Part shown: one piece after another, positions 7,867-18,022 of the stretch
Position numbering within the stretch: the stretch's first letter is position 1
Layout of the letters: every line of letters starts with the position of its first letter
NCBI RefSeq assembly: GCF_964028355.1
Contig: NZ_OZ034761.1
Location: 1,178,001-1,242,000, forward strand
Length of the DNA stretch: 64,000 nt
Origin: Wolbachia endosymbiont (group B) of Gerris lacustris
GTDB taxonomy: Bacteria > Pseudomonadota > Alphaproteobacteria > Rickettsiales > Anaplasmataceae
Direction: 5' to 3'
Translations under genes and position numbers: made by a program
The notes under the pieces: generated by a model
Told to the model about the DNA's origin: nothing
What the model saw: only the letters and a program-made list of their open reading frames with translations
Database searches by the model: none

Positions 7867-9163
7867 TTAGATTTAACGTTTCGGCTTTTGGCTGCAAAAT
7901 TTAGCGAAGTTTCTCACATTATTGATCTTGGCAAGGTTACTGCAAATAACGTATCAGATTTAATTGTTTTGACGAACGTCGAAAAAGTAGCATTTGATAC
8001 CAATGTGGAATTTATTTTAACAGATGAAGAAGGAAAAGAAAATTTTTTGTCTGATAATTTGCCGCTCGCACTGCGTGAAAGAATAAATGGGGAATTAACG
8101 GTAAAAGCAAGCCTAAAAGGAGGGCGAGAGAAAAGTCCAGTGCTATATCCTGGGTTACAGCTAGTTATGGGTAATATAGGGGAAAAAGGAGATTATGTTA
8201 CAAGAAGCATTACAGCAGGAGCTAACACTAAAATTACCATAACATATGATGCACTAATACCTGGCACTGCAGATGTTAAAGCGTATGTGCAAAAAAACGT
8301 GGATTGGCAGTTAGTGAATTTAACATCAGGAAAACCAATTGGAGAAAATTGGGTGGAGAGAACTCATGTACTATCAAATTTTAACTCCAATGAGACAAGG
8401 ATAAAATTGGTTTTAAGTGGAACGGTTGTCTGTCGTCCAAAGGTAAAAAACTTGCGGGTTGTTATAACGCAAGAAAATGCCAAATGATGAAACGAGGCGC
8501 GGATATCCTTTGCCACACCCAGAGAATATTGCGGTAGAAGATGTAGTACGTATTCGCAGAGCTATAGAAAAAATAGATGAAGATATTACCGAAAGAGAAG
8601 ATGAGCATAATCAACTAAAAAATAATTTTAAACGATTTAGATTTGAAACTTTTTTGAATTTTTGGGAATGAAAGAAGCAATATACCAAAGGATAAAGGAT
8701 TTAGCAGCAAACAGCACACCTGATCAATTGGCATATCTTGCAAAATCGCTGGAATTGATAGCAGATAAAAAAGCTATTGCTGACATTGTGCAGATGACTG
8801 AGGTAAAAGAGATAATTGATGCACTACAAAAGAGGCTTAAGGATTTAGCAGAAAACAGTACTCCAGATCAATTAGCATATCTTGCTAAAGCATTGGAATC
8901 AATAGTCGACAAAAGTGCAGTTTCTGAAATTGTACAGATGACTGATGGTAAGCTAAAAGAACTTCTTGATAGTGCAAAAAAACACTTAACTGATCTGGAT
9001 AATAAAAAAGCTAGTTCTTTAGCAGTGATCTCTGAATCAGAGAAGCAGTTATTAAAGAGAATTGATGAAAAAGGAACAACAAATTTATCGCTACTTGATA
9101 CGAGAAAGAATGCCAATATTGCAGCAATAAATAGCATTAGTAATAGTCATAAAGATGGTCTTA

Positions 9164-10266
9164 TACCAACTCTCATTATTAATGAACCAAATAAGAAGCA
9201 TTGCAGAGTTGTTTAACCGTGGAAGGGGAAAGAGAGGTAATAAATTTACACAAAGCGCTCTCAAGCAGAACAATTGTATCGTAGATTTTATTGCGCAAAA
9301 TGTTCTGTTTTATATATAACCAAAACCTCTCAACAGGATTGAGGTCAGGTGAGTATGGTGGTAGGTATATAATTTCGATATTTTTAGGTATCTTTAAACT
9401 TTTTGACTTATGCCAACTAGCGCAATCCATCACGAGAAAAGCCTTTCGTATTCCTAAATATTGCGACATCTGTTCAAGGAATATATTTATACAAGCAGTG
9501 TTGACGTTTGGTGCAAATAAGCTAAAATTCTCTCCATTTCTGGGATTAACTGCACTATAGAGATAAAAATTTTCCCTACCTAATTTTACCTTAACCTGTG
9601 TCCTGCTGCCTTTTTTAAACCACCCATGTCCAACTTTTGAATATGTACCAAACCGTGATTCATCGAAGAAAAATAGCTCTTTTTCAGAATGCATGACAAT
9701 AGTTTCATTGAGGTTTTTTTTTAAACTCCTCTTGCTTATTTTTATCCTGTCCACTATGAACTGGTCTTGGTGTGATATATGAGAATTTCATTCTTTGCAT
9801 ATTACGATGTATTGTGGATTTGCTGATATTCAAACCAAATCTTTCTTGGATTCTTATTCTCATTTCTCTAATAGTAATATTGGGGTTTTCCTCTATCCAC
9901 ACCTCAATTTGTTCAAGTTGACTTTGGTTCAATATAGTTTTTCTACGACGTTGAGGTGGAGAAAATAATTTTTCTTCTCTTCCAAATTTTATGTGCTTTA
10001 TCCATGTAGTAATTGCCTTTCTCGAAATGCAACATATTTTTGCTACAGCTGTTATACTGTGCTTTTTTGCTGCAATTACAGCATTTAGTTTTTTTGCAAC
10101 ATACGCATTATTTCTTACTTTCTTCAGCATCTCTTTTGCTGATTCCACCACTTTTTCATCCAATAATTTTGATCTTAATGCCATCTAAACCTCGCTATTT
10201 TACTTACTCCAGTATGGCTTTTTTTCCATTATTGTCTATTCGTTGCTTGTATAGCGGGAATTGGTA
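9164..10266 (-). mobile_element. IS630-family insertion sequence, copy 2
   Basis: A 1,103-bp element in minus orientation, flanked by TTA at 9161-9163 and 10267-10269. It interrupts the tail fibre-like gene, and the fibre frame is restored when it is removed. Confidence 0.95.
9179..10184 (-). CDS. IS630 transposase, orfA + orfB (copy 2)
   Basis: orfA is at 10184-9705 and orfB at 9754-9179, overlapping at the A9 run, with the same DDE residues as copy 1. It carries a Tyr in FGTYSKVG, a variant shared only with copy 8, so these two copies may be closest relatives. Confidence 0.9.
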
Positions 10267-11213
10267 TTAAAGGTTTAGTAGAAGATTTTCGTGCTGTTAA
10301 TAATGTACCATCTGGCTCATCAATTATTGGGGAAATAGAAACTCGTGATAACCAATTAAAAACATCCCTGATAAATGAGGTAAAAACTCGGGATGAACAG
10401 TTAAAAGTGTCTCTTATAAATGAAATAAGAAAGCGCAATATGGTTGAACCAGGGTCATTACCTTTCTTATTTGGTGTACTTGGCAGAAAAAATAATTATT
10501 TTGGCCACGGAACTTTTACGACAGAGCTTGGAAAGTGGAGTAGTGATATAACAAAAACTGACTATATGTTACAACTACTAGCAGGTAGCCATACGTACAA
10601 TACAGATTACGTTAGTTTTTATCGGCCAAGACAACTAAGTTTTATAGAGGGAAGTAAAGGAACATTTATTTACGGAGAGTTATGCACAAAAAGCTTTTCG
10701 GGTAGTTATGATGAGATATACTATTACCCATATGCTGCACTTGGAGTAGTATTTGTAAAAAATACAACCAATGTGAACATAAATAAAGCAATAGAATTTG
10801 TTGGATCATCGTATTCGAGTACGGAGTATGGGGGAGCAGGGTTATTTGTGGGAACACCAGATAATACCAATTCTAATAAATCAAGTATTTCAAGAATAAT
10901 ATGGAAAAATGTTTACCAATACACGAGTTCTGATAGCAAATTAGCTGGATCTGGTAATGTGGAGATTCCAGCAGGAAAAACAGTTGCAATATTACTTTAC
11001 ACATCATCTTACCTGTATTCCAGAACACAAGTTAGTCAAGGTATGCTTGCATCAAATTATGTACACAACTATGGTCAATTTATTCAGTGGGGGATTTATA
11101 ACATACGTAGCAATGTTCTAACTACAGGACTTGAAGTAGATGTGGAGAGAACGCTAAAAGCTTGGCAATGTCCAGGATTATCTAACACGTATGAGATTTG
11201 GAGGTAACAAACA

Positions 11214-11774
11214 ATGTCTATCTACATTAGATTTGAAAATGATAAACAAGTAGAAACAACAACACTTGAAAGCAAGCCAACTGAAAATGATTGGTATGAA
11301 GCACCAGAAGATTTTGATTGGCAAAAAAGCTATTGTTTAACAGAAGGAGGAAAAATTGCTCAGCGGAGTCAAGAAGATATGGAGATGGAATTACTCGAAA
11401 ATGCGAAGTTTTCTGCACTTTCTAATCTTCGTGCTTATTATGATAATCATACTCACCAATACGCAGGACATTCTCACCAAAAAGCTAAATCTTATGAGAT
11501 TCAAGCGAAAGCCGCAAAAAGCATTCTAGCAGCACCAGAATCTATAGATGAAAAGGATAAAGAAATTATAGAACCTTTAGCAAAAGCCCGTGGTATTACG
11601 GTTATTGAAATGGCAAGAATAATTGAGGAAAAAGTGAAAAAAGCAGTAAAAGCAATAATTAAATGTGAAGAGCTTGAAAATTTAGCCAAGAGAAAGATTG
11701 AAGAAGCCAAGAGTGAAAATGAGCTAAAGACTTTGCTCGATGATTTTAGGAAAAAAATACAAAGAAATGGCTGA
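11214..11774 (+). CDS. phage WO tail-fibre-adjacent protein, possible assembly protein
   Basis: This 186-residue protein starts MSIYIRFENDKQVE. The N-terminal third looks beta-rich with WYEAPEDFDW. The rest is a charged, mostly helical stretch from about residue 60 with a His-rich NHTHQYAGHSHQKAKSYE segment. No signal peptide or membrane segment is present. It lies 6 bp after the fibre gene and overlaps the tail sheath gene by 8 bp (sheath ATG at 11767). That is the usual place for a tail-fibre assembly or chaperone gene in P2-like phages, so an assembly role is a reasonable but unproven guess. Confidence 0.5.
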   Translation: MSIYIRFENDKQVETTTLESKPTENDWYEAPEDFDWQKSYCLTEGGKIAQRSQEDMEMELLENAKFSALSNLRAYYDNHTHQYAGHSHQKAKSYEIQAKAAKSILAAPESIDEKDKEIIEPLAKARGITVIEMARIIEEKVKKAVKAIIKCEELENLAKRKIEEAKSENELKTLLDDFRKKIQRNG

Positions 11775-12942
11775 AGAATTTTTGCACGGAGTAAACGTTA
11801 TAGAGGTAACCTCTGGAGCAAGGGCAGTACGTACAGCTAAATCATCAGTGATAGGTGTAATCGGTACTGCACCTGAAGCTGACGAGCAAAAGTTTCCGCT
11901 AAATAAACCAGTGTTAATTGCAGGAAGATTAAAAGAGGCTGCGAAGCTTGGTAAAACAGGTACCCTTCCACAAGCAGTAAGCTCTATCTTTACACAAGTT
12001 GGTGCAACAGTAGTAGTTATTCGAGTTAAAGAAAGTGGAAACAGTGATCCAAAATTAAAAGAAGAAGAGACGCTGAAGAATATAATTGGCGGTGTTGATA
12101 AAGAAACCGGAGAATATCAGGGAATTGAGGCATTCCTCAGCAGTGAAAGTATAGTTCATGTTGCCCCAAGAATATTAATTGCACCTCAATTTACTCACCA
12201 ACTACCAGAAGATGCAGTGGTTGCAGCATTAATTTCCGTAGCAGAAAAGCTGAGAAGCATAATAGTAGCAGATGGGCCAAATACCAATGATGAAGAAGCA
12301 ATCAAGTGGAGAAAAAGTGTAGGCAGCTCAAGAATTTACGTAGTTGATCCTTGGGTTAAGGTATTTATTGAAGGAAAAGAAGAAATCTTGCCAGCAAGCC
12401 CATTTGTAGCTGGTTTAATAGCAAAAGTAGATAGCGAACAAGGATTTTGGCATTCACCTTCAAATAAAGAGATAAATGGTATTGTTGGCACAAGCAGACC
12501 TATTGATTTTACGCTCGGTAATACAAATTGTAGAGCAAACCACTTAAATGAAAATGAAGTAACAACGATAATTCATCAAAATGGCTATAGGCTTTGGGGA
12601 AATAGAACATGTTCAAATGATTCGAAATGGGCTTTTTTATCAGTGAGAAGAACTGCAGATTTAATCAACGATAGTTTACTTAGAGCTCATCTATGGGCAG
12701 TTGATCGCAATATTACCAAAACTTACATAGATGATGTAATTGAGGGGGTGAATTCTTATCTTGCAAATTTGAAAGCTCAGGGAGCGATTATCAGCGGAAA
12801 ATGTTATGCAACTTCAGAATTAAACACACCAGCAAACATCGCAAGCGGAAAAGTATATTTTGACTTTGAGTTTACACCACCATATCCGGCTGAGCAAATA
12901 ACATTCAAATCTCATCTCGTAAATAATAGTGTAATAAGTTAG
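11767..12942 (+). CDS. phage tail sheath protein (gpFI-like)
   Basis: This 391-residue protein (MAEEFLHGVNVIEV start) matches contractile-tail sheath proteins of P2-like phages, which polymerise round the tail tube and contract on infection. The N-terminal GVNVIEVTSGARAVRTAKSS and the mid-region AEKLRSIIVADGP are typical, as is a C-terminal segment with LINDSLLRAHLWAVDRNI. The ATG at 11767 is used rather than an upstream in-frame start at 11740, because it matches the usual sheath N-terminus and overlaps the preceding stop. The tail tube gene follows 11 bp downstream, the standard sheath-tube order. Confidence 0.9.
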   Translation: MAEEFLHGVNVIEVTSGARAVRTAKSSVIGVIGTAPEADEQKFPLNKPVLIAGRLKEAAKLGKTGTLPQAVSSIFTQVGATVVVIRVKESGNSDPKLKEEETLKNIIGGVDKETGEYQGIEAFLSSESIVHVAPRILIAPQFTHQLPEDAVVAALISVAEKLRSIIVADGPNTNDEEAIKWRKSVGSSRIYVVDPWVKVFIEGKEEILPASPFVAGLIAKVDSEQGFWHSPSNKEINGIVGTSRPIDFTLGNTNCRANHLNENEVTTIIHQNGYRLWGNRTCSNDSKWAFLSVRRTADLINDSLLRAHLWAVDRNITKTYIDDVIEGVNSYLANLKAQGAIISGKCYATSELNTPANIASGKVYFDFEFTPPYPAEQITFKSHLVNNSVIS

Positions 12943-12953
12943 GAGAAAGCAAA

Positions 12954-13460
12954 GTGTTACCGAAAATACTGAGAAATTTTAACGTATTTGTTGATGGTCG
13001 TGGTTATGCAGGAAAAATAGATGAAATTACGCTACCAAAACTTACCATAAAAACAGAGGAGTATCGTGCTGGTGGTATGGATATTCCAATAAATATTGAT
13101 ATGGGCATGGAGAAACTTGAAGCAGACTTTACTTTCGCTGAGTATGATTCAGAACTATTTAGACTTTTTGGCTTGATAGATGGAAACTCAGTATCTTTAA
13201 CGCTCCGTGGAGGAATGCAAGGTAGTGGTAGCAATGAGGTTGAAGGAGTAATTATCAACCTTAGAGGCATATTCAAAGAATTTGATTTTGGTAGCTGGAA
13301 ACCTGCTGAAAAAGCCACTCTAAAATGCACTGTAGCTGCTCATTATTATAAACTTACGATAGGTGGCAATGAGCTGATAGAGATCGATGCTGAAAATATG
13401 ATAAGAAAGATAAATGGTGTTGATCAAATGGCCTTGCTGCAAACGGTTTTAGGTATTTAG
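12954..13460 (+). CDS. phage major tail tube protein (gpFII-like)
   Basis: This 168-residue protein resembles P2 FII tail tube proteins, which form the inner tube of a contractile tail. The N-terminus LPKILRNFNVFVDGRGYAG and the later ADFTFAEYDSELFRLFG region are typical. A GTG start at 12954 follows an AGGAG site at 12941-12945. It lies directly after the sheath gene and 46 bp before the gpE-like assembly gene, as in P2. Confidence 0.9.
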   Translation: MLPKILRNFNVFVDGRGYAGKIDEITLPKLTIKTEEYRAGGMDIPINIDMGMEKLEADFTFAEYDSELFRLFGLIDGNSVSLTLRGGMQGSGSNEVEGVIINLRGIFKEFDFGSWKPAEKATLKCTVAAHYYKLTIGGNELIEIDAENMIRKINGVDQMALLQTVLGI

Positions 13461-13506
13461 GTTTAGTTTTAAAAAGATTTTAGAATTTTATTTTTTAGGA
13501 GAAAGT

Positions 13507-13764
13507 ATGACAACAGTAAAACTTGATAATCCAATAACAGTTGATGGTATTTCTGTCTCAGAACTTACCATTAGACGTCCAAAAGTAAGGGATTATTTAG
13601 CAATAGAACGCCTTAATGGTAGTGATCTAAGTAAGGAAGTAACTTTGACTGCCAATTTGACATCAGTTGCAAAAGAAGCGATTGAAGAGTTGGATATTGC
13701 TGATTATGTAAAAGTGCAAGAAGTATTAAAGGATTTTTTTTCACCAATTATCCAAAAAACTTGA
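13507..13764 (+). CDS. phage tail assembly protein, gpE-like
   Basis: This 85-residue protein sits between the tail tube and tape measure genes, the position of P2 gene E. It begins MTTVKLDNPITVDGISVSEL and contains LTIRRPKVRDYLAIERL, a pattern common to this family of tail assembly chaperones. AGGAG lies 8 bp upstream of the ATG at 13507. Translation normally stops at 13762-13764, but a T8 run near the end provides a -1 frameshift site (see the E' entry). Confidence 0.8.
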   Translation: MTTVKLDNPITVDGISVSELTIRRPKVRDYLAIERLNGSDLSKEVTLTANLTSVAKEAIEELDIADYVKVQEVLKDFFSPIIQKT

Positions 13765-13892
13765 GATTAGAAATACTAGTGCTTGGCTCTATCATAGGTG
13801 GTGGAGTTGAGCACATTCTTGATATGGAGATTAGTGAATTTATTTCATGGAGCAAATTAGCAAGGGAGCTTAAATGTCAACGTTATCTATAA
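13507..13892 (+). CDS. gpE/gpE' fusion made by predicted -1 frameshift
   Basis: The zero frame reads GAT TTT TTT TCA at 13732-13743. A -1 slip on the T run moves reading into a frame open to the TAA at 13890-13892 and adds 50 codons, for about 128 residues in total. The added part contains LEILVLGSIIGGGVEHILDM and EISEFISWSKLAREL, which resembles the E' extension in P2-like phages. The extension overlaps the start of the tape measure gene by 19 bp. The P2 E/E' system uses a similar T-rich slippery site, so the arrangement is known in principle. The frameshift here is predicted from sequence. Confidence 0.7.
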
Positions 13893-15463
13893 AAATCGGA
13901 GCTGTTTTAGATGGCAGTTTTAATACTGTAATAAAGGGCAGTAGTAATCAACTTACTTATCTTGGTGAGAACATAAGGAAGCTTGACTCATCTTTAAAAT
14001 CAGTATCAAAATTTAAGCAGTTGGGTCATGATGTTTTGACTAGCAGGAGGTCGTGGAAGGGCTTTGAAGATCAAGTAAAATCTTTAGCTAAACAAATGAA
14101 AGCGATAGAGAAACCGAGCAAAACTTTAAAAGCTGAGTTTGATAAAGCTAAATTTTCTGCAATAAAAGCAAAAGAAGCATACTTAAAAAAGAGAGATGCT
14201 TTACATTCATTCAATGAAGAAGTAAGAAAAAGTGGAAGAAATATTAAGTCCTTAGTAAGTGATCAATATAAACTTGGTTCTTCTATTGAAATACTAAAAG
14301 GTAAGTATGGTAAGCTTGGGTCTGCAATACGTAGTCACCAAAGTTTTTTAGCAAGTAAAGCACATTTTAAGTCACAAATTATAGAAACTCTTGGACTAGG
14401 TCTTTCGCTTGCAGCACCAATCAAAGTTGCAATTGATTTTGAAAGTGCTATGGCTGATGTAAAAAAAGTAGTAAAATTTGTGCAAAATGACACTAAAGAT
14501 GAAGCATCAAAGTTTGCTAAAGAATTAAAGAAATTATCTCGTGAAATACCCTTGTCAGCTGCAGAATTAGCACAAATAGCTGCAAGTGGTAGTCAACTTG
14601 GTATTGACAAAAATGATCTTATGAAGTTTACAACAGTAGTTGCCAAAATGACCACAGCGTTTGATATGTCGGCAGAAGAAGCTGGTAATGCTATTGCAAA
14701 AATATCCAATGTCTATGGAATTAAAGTTGATGGTATGGAAAATGTAGGTAACATAATAAACCATCTTTCAGATAATACTGCTGCCAAAGCAAAGGAAATG
14801 GTTCTTACGCTGAATAGAATTGGCGGTAATGCTAAACAGTTTGGTTTAGAAGTTGATCAAGCAAGTAGCTTAGCAAGTGCATTCATAAGTTTAGGTAAAC
14901 AACCTGAAAAAGCAGCAACTGCTATAAATAACTTTCTTAGTAAATTACAGACCGCAAGAGAGCAAAGTCCTGAATTTCACGATGCATTAGATGAGATGGG
15001 AACAAGTATAGAAGAGCTCGAACAAACCATTAAAAAAAATCCTCAAGAGGCAATATTACAATTCCTTGAAACTTTAAAAAGAATAGACGATCAAGAGCGT
15101 GCCGGTATTCTTATGAATCTATTTGGCGCTGGGTTTCAAGATGACATTGCTCTTTTAGTAGGAAGCTTAGACATTTATAAGAAAGCTATTGAACAGGTAG
15201 CTGATAAAGGAAAGTACCGCTCCTCAATGCAGAAAGAATTTGAAAATCGGGCAAACACTACAGCTAATAAATTACAATTACTTAAAAATGCAGTATTTGA
15301 AGCTGGCATGAATCTAGGGTCAGTGATGTTGCCTACTTTAAATTATGTAGCTGGAAGTTTGAAAGCAATAACAGAGCGTATAGCTTCTTTTGCAGAAAAA
15401 TATCCAACTTTAACTACAGTAATCATGAGTACTTTAGCAGCTTTGATAAGTTTGAAAGTCTTA
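13874..15463 (+). pseudogene. phage tail tape measure protein, 3' end lost at IS630
   Basis: This frame encodes about 530 native residues of a TP901-type tape measure protein before an IS630 element begins at 15464. Typical features are a long helical N-terminal scaffold (residues 1-170) and a conserved core with AIDFESAMADVKKVV, LAQIAASGSQLGI and NAIAKISNVYG. Near residues 490-528 a hydrophobic stretch begins (TVIMSTLAALISLKVL). Intact homologues are longer, with more membrane-like helices after this point. The other side of the IS does not continue the gene but holds an IS66 fragment. The flanks also disagree (TTA left, TAA right), so the 3' part was removed by recombination between IS copies. 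Confidence 0.85.
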
Positions 15464-16566
15464 TACCAATTCCCGCTATACAAGCAACGAATAGACAATA
15501 ATGGAAAAAAAGCCATACTGGAGTAAGTAAAATAGCGAGGTTTAGATGGCATTAAGATCAAAATTATTGGATGAAAAAGTGGTGGAATCAGCAAAAGAGA
15601 TGCTGAAGAAAGTAAGAAATAATGCGTATGTTGCAAAAAAACTAAATGCTGTAATTGCAGCAAAAAAGCACAGTATAACAGCTGTAGCAAAAATATGTTG
15701 CATTTCGAGAAAGGCAATTACTACATGGATAAAGCACATAAAATTTGGAAGAGAAGAAAAATTATTTTCTCCACCTCAACGCCGTAGAAAAACTATATTG
15801 AACCAAAGTCAACTTGAACAAATTGAGGTGTGGATAGAGGAAAACCCCAATATTACTATTAGAGAAATGAGAATAAGAATCCAAGAAAGATTTGGTTTGA
15901 ATATCAGCAAATCCACAATACATCGTAATATGCAAAGAATGAAATTCTCATATATCACACCAAGACCAGTTCATAGTGGACAGGATAAAAATAAGCAAGA
16001 GGAGTTTAAAAAAAAACCTCAATGAAACTATTGTCATGCATTCTGAAAAAGAGCTATTTTTCTTCGATGAATCACGGTTTGGTACACATTCAAAAGTTGG
16101 ACATGGGTGGTTTAAAAAAGGCAGTAGGACACAGGTTAAGGTAAAATTAGGTAGGGAAAATTTTTATCTCTATAGTGCAGTTAATCCCAGAAATGGAGAG
16201 AATTTTAGCTTATTTGCACCAAACGTCAACACTGCTTGTATAAATATATTCCTTGAACAGATGTCGCAATATTTAGGAATACGAAAGGCTTTTCTCGTGA
16301 TGGATTGCGCTAGTTGGCATAAGTCAAAAAGTTTAAAGATACCTAAAAATATCGAAATTATATACCTACCACCATACTCACCTGACCTCAATCCTGTTGA
16401 GAGGTTTTGGTTATATATAAAACAGAACATTTTGCGCAATAAAATCTACGATACAATTGTTCTGCTTGAGAGCGCTTTGTGTAAATTTATTACCTCTCTT
16501 TCCCCTTCCACGGTTAAACAACTCTGCAATGCTTCTTATTTGGTTCATTAATAATGAGAGTTGGTA
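15464..16566 (+). mobile_element. IS630-family insertion sequence, copy 3 (recombinant flanks)
   Basis: A 1,103-bp element in plus orientation. The left flank is TTA (15461-15463, in the tape measure gene) and the right flank is TAA (16567-16569, in an IS66 fragment). The unmatched flanks and unrelated genes on each side indicate that this copy is a product of recombination between two IS630 insertions. Confidence 0.95.
15546..16551 (+). CDS. IS630 transposase, orfA + orfB (copy 3)
   Basis: orfA 15546-16025 and orfB 15976-16551, with the A9 overlap and intact DDE residues. No internal stop other than the expected frame change. Confidence 0.9.
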
Positions 16567-17159
16567 TAAATTCTGTAATTTTTGAAAGGGGTTCTGGCCA
16601 TTCAGACGTGATGTCAAAAATATCGACAACATTCTTTCCACGAACCTTTCTCCACGCTCTGACCAGGTGAAAAAGCTGTTTTTACGATAGATTACGTAGC
16701 GTCTAATTTGCCGTTCTGCAAGGTTGTTTGTTGTGTCTATCACTTCAGGTTTTCTCAAAAACTTCCACATCATATCCTCAGACCGTAACATCTTAGCGGC
16801 CATTCTTGAAGCTTGAGTGCTATTTACAACCCTCGTCATTTTACGCAAAAAATGTTTTACCCTTTTCCGGATTTTTCTCATCAGTCGATAAAATCTCAAA
16901 TTATCTATCAAATTTTGTTTTTTTGCCTTATCTACAACAAACACCTTATTGCTGAGCGATTTTAGTGCATGGCCAATTTTGCTCACTTCAACATTTTTAC
17001 TATGGACAAATCTCTCAAAATCTCTTGCCAAATGTGCCCAACATATTTGTCTATTTTCACGATTGAAGTAATTGTATACAGCGTATCTATCGCTTACAAC
17101 TATGCCATCATATTCTGGCAATAACCCTTTTAATACCTTCTTACCACGAGACTCTGTTA
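16567..17159 (-). pseudogene. IS66-family transposase fragment
   Basis: A minus-strand frame encodes a central to C-terminal part of an IS66 transposase. Recognisable segments are VVSDRYAVYNYF, ICWAHLARDFERF, and TNNLAERQIRRYVIYRKNSF with the terminal catalytic Glu region. The frame is open at both ends: its 5' side is cut by the IS5 copy at 17160 (ESRGKKVLKGLLPEYDG precedes the first ATG) and its 3' side by IS630 copy 3 (ending NPFQKLQNL). Neither IS66 terminus is present. Both bounding elements have unmatched 3-bp flanks, so this fragment was brought here by rearrangement rather than transposing on its own. Confidence 0.85.
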
Positions 17160-18022
17160 GAACCTGTACATGATCTCAAGAAAGGAATAAACTAAGAGAT
17201 AATGTATATAAGTTAGGATATATGAGGAGTGTATACCCAAGTGATATAAGTCGGGAAAGATTTGAGATTATATTACCAGATCTAGAATCCTGTAGAAAAA
17301 AAACAAAACCAAGAAAACTGGATTTATATGAGTTATTTTGCGGTGTACTTTATGTGCTAAAAAGTGGCTGTCAGTGGCGAATGCTACCAAAAGAGTTTCC
17401 AAAATGGCGCAATTGTTACGATTACTTCAAGAGATGGAGTAAAAAACCGAATGAAGATAGAGAAAGTGTTCTAGAAATTGTCTTAAAAAAAATTAGTTGG
17501 AGAGGTTCGTTTCAACAGTGGTCGGAATACAAAAACAAGCTTCTGCATCATTGATGCTCAAAGTGTAAAAAACACCGATATTGCTGAAGAAAAAGGTTAT
17601 GATGCCGGCAAGAAAATTTCAGGAATAAAGCGTCATATTGCAGTAGATACGCAAGGTTTGCCACATGCAATTTATATTACTACAGCTAATATCGGAGATC
17701 GTACTGCTGCTGTAGAGATGATTTGTAACGCAAGAAAAAATCTTTCCGAAGTTCAAAATATACTAGTTGATGCAGGTTATACAGGAGAAAATTTTGCAAC
17801 TCAAATAAAAACGACTATTGGTGCAACCGTTGAAGTAATAAAACGAAGTGAATTACATACCTTTGTTGTATTGCCAAAAAGGTGGGTTGTAGAGCGTTCT
17901 TTTGCTTGGCTGGAAAAGTGTAGACGGTTATGGAAAAATTGCGAGCGTAAACTCAATACTAGACTACAAATGGTCGTTCTAGCTTTTACTGCCTTGCTCC
18001 TCAAAAGATTATGAACAGGCTC
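17160..18022 (+). mobile_element. IS5-family insertion sequence, copy A (recombinant flanks)
   Basis: An 863-bp element with ends GAACCTGTACATGATCTC and, inverted, GAGCCTGTTCATAATCTT. The left flank is TTA (17157-17159, IS66 fragment) and the right flank is TAA (18023-18025, ankyrin gene). The mismatch and the unrelated genes on each side suggest recombination between copies. The two-ORF layout and 3-bp TNA-type flanks fit the IS427/IS1031 side of the IS5 family. Confidence 0.9.
17222..18014 (+). CDS. IS5-family transposase, orfA + orfB (copy A)
   Basis: orfA (110 aa, 17222-17554) holds the DUF4096-like N-terminal domain (LYVLKSGCQWRMLPKEFPKW). The second frame, open from before 17550, begins CIIDAQSVKN (first catalytic Asp), continues through LVDAGYTGENF (second Asp) and ends with RWVVERSFAWLEKCRRL (Glu). 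The frames join by a +1 shift near 17525-17535 (CGGAATACAAAAAC). The 118-aa ORF from 17658 is only the part after the first ATG. The same layout in all five copies suggests programmed frameshifting. Confidence 0.85.

Larger units (their letters stand above)
6182..8487 (+). pseudogene. phage tail protein with DPLAQTF motif, split by IS630
   Basis: The gene is cut by an IS630 copy at 6764-7866 flanked by TTA (6761-6763 and 7867-7869). Removing the insertion and one TTA joins 6182-6763 to 7870-8487 exactly in frame, giving 399 residues. The ATG at 6182 lies 12 bp after the DUF4815 stop. The N-terminal half contains RRVDPLAQTFTLNESRHIGG and a beta-sandwich-like region with VVVQIRETTLGMPSQ. The C-terminal half is also beta-rich and ends before the fibre gene, which overlaps it by 11 bp. 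It probably belongs to the tail fibre or baseplate. With the insertion the product would stop 20 residues into the IS. Confidence 0.75.
8477..11207 (+). pseudogene. phage WO tail fibre-like gene, frameshifted and split by IS630
   Basis: The ATG at 8477 overlaps the previous gene by 11 bp. The first frame (64 aa, GYPLPHPENIAVEDVVRI) stops at 8671, and a frame offset by -1 takes over (8668 onward). The change of frame falls at a T6G run near 8650. IS630 copy 2 (9164-10266, flanked by TTA) then interrupts the gene. Removing it gives KDGL-KGLVEDF in frame through to 11207. The rejoined product would be about 541 residues. It has two tandem repeats of roughly 45 residues (LANSTPDQLAYLAK-type, near 8695-8805 and 8830-8945) and three repeats of about 12 residues of the form ETRDxQLKxSLINEV near 10330-10435. 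The C-terminal beta-rich part (10440-11207) is probably the receptor-binding end. Confidence 0.7.

Noticed and set aside
16411..16566. Continuation of the IS66 frame into IS630 copy 3
   Set aside because: These residues are antisense IS630 sequence; the native IS66 frame ends at the junction.
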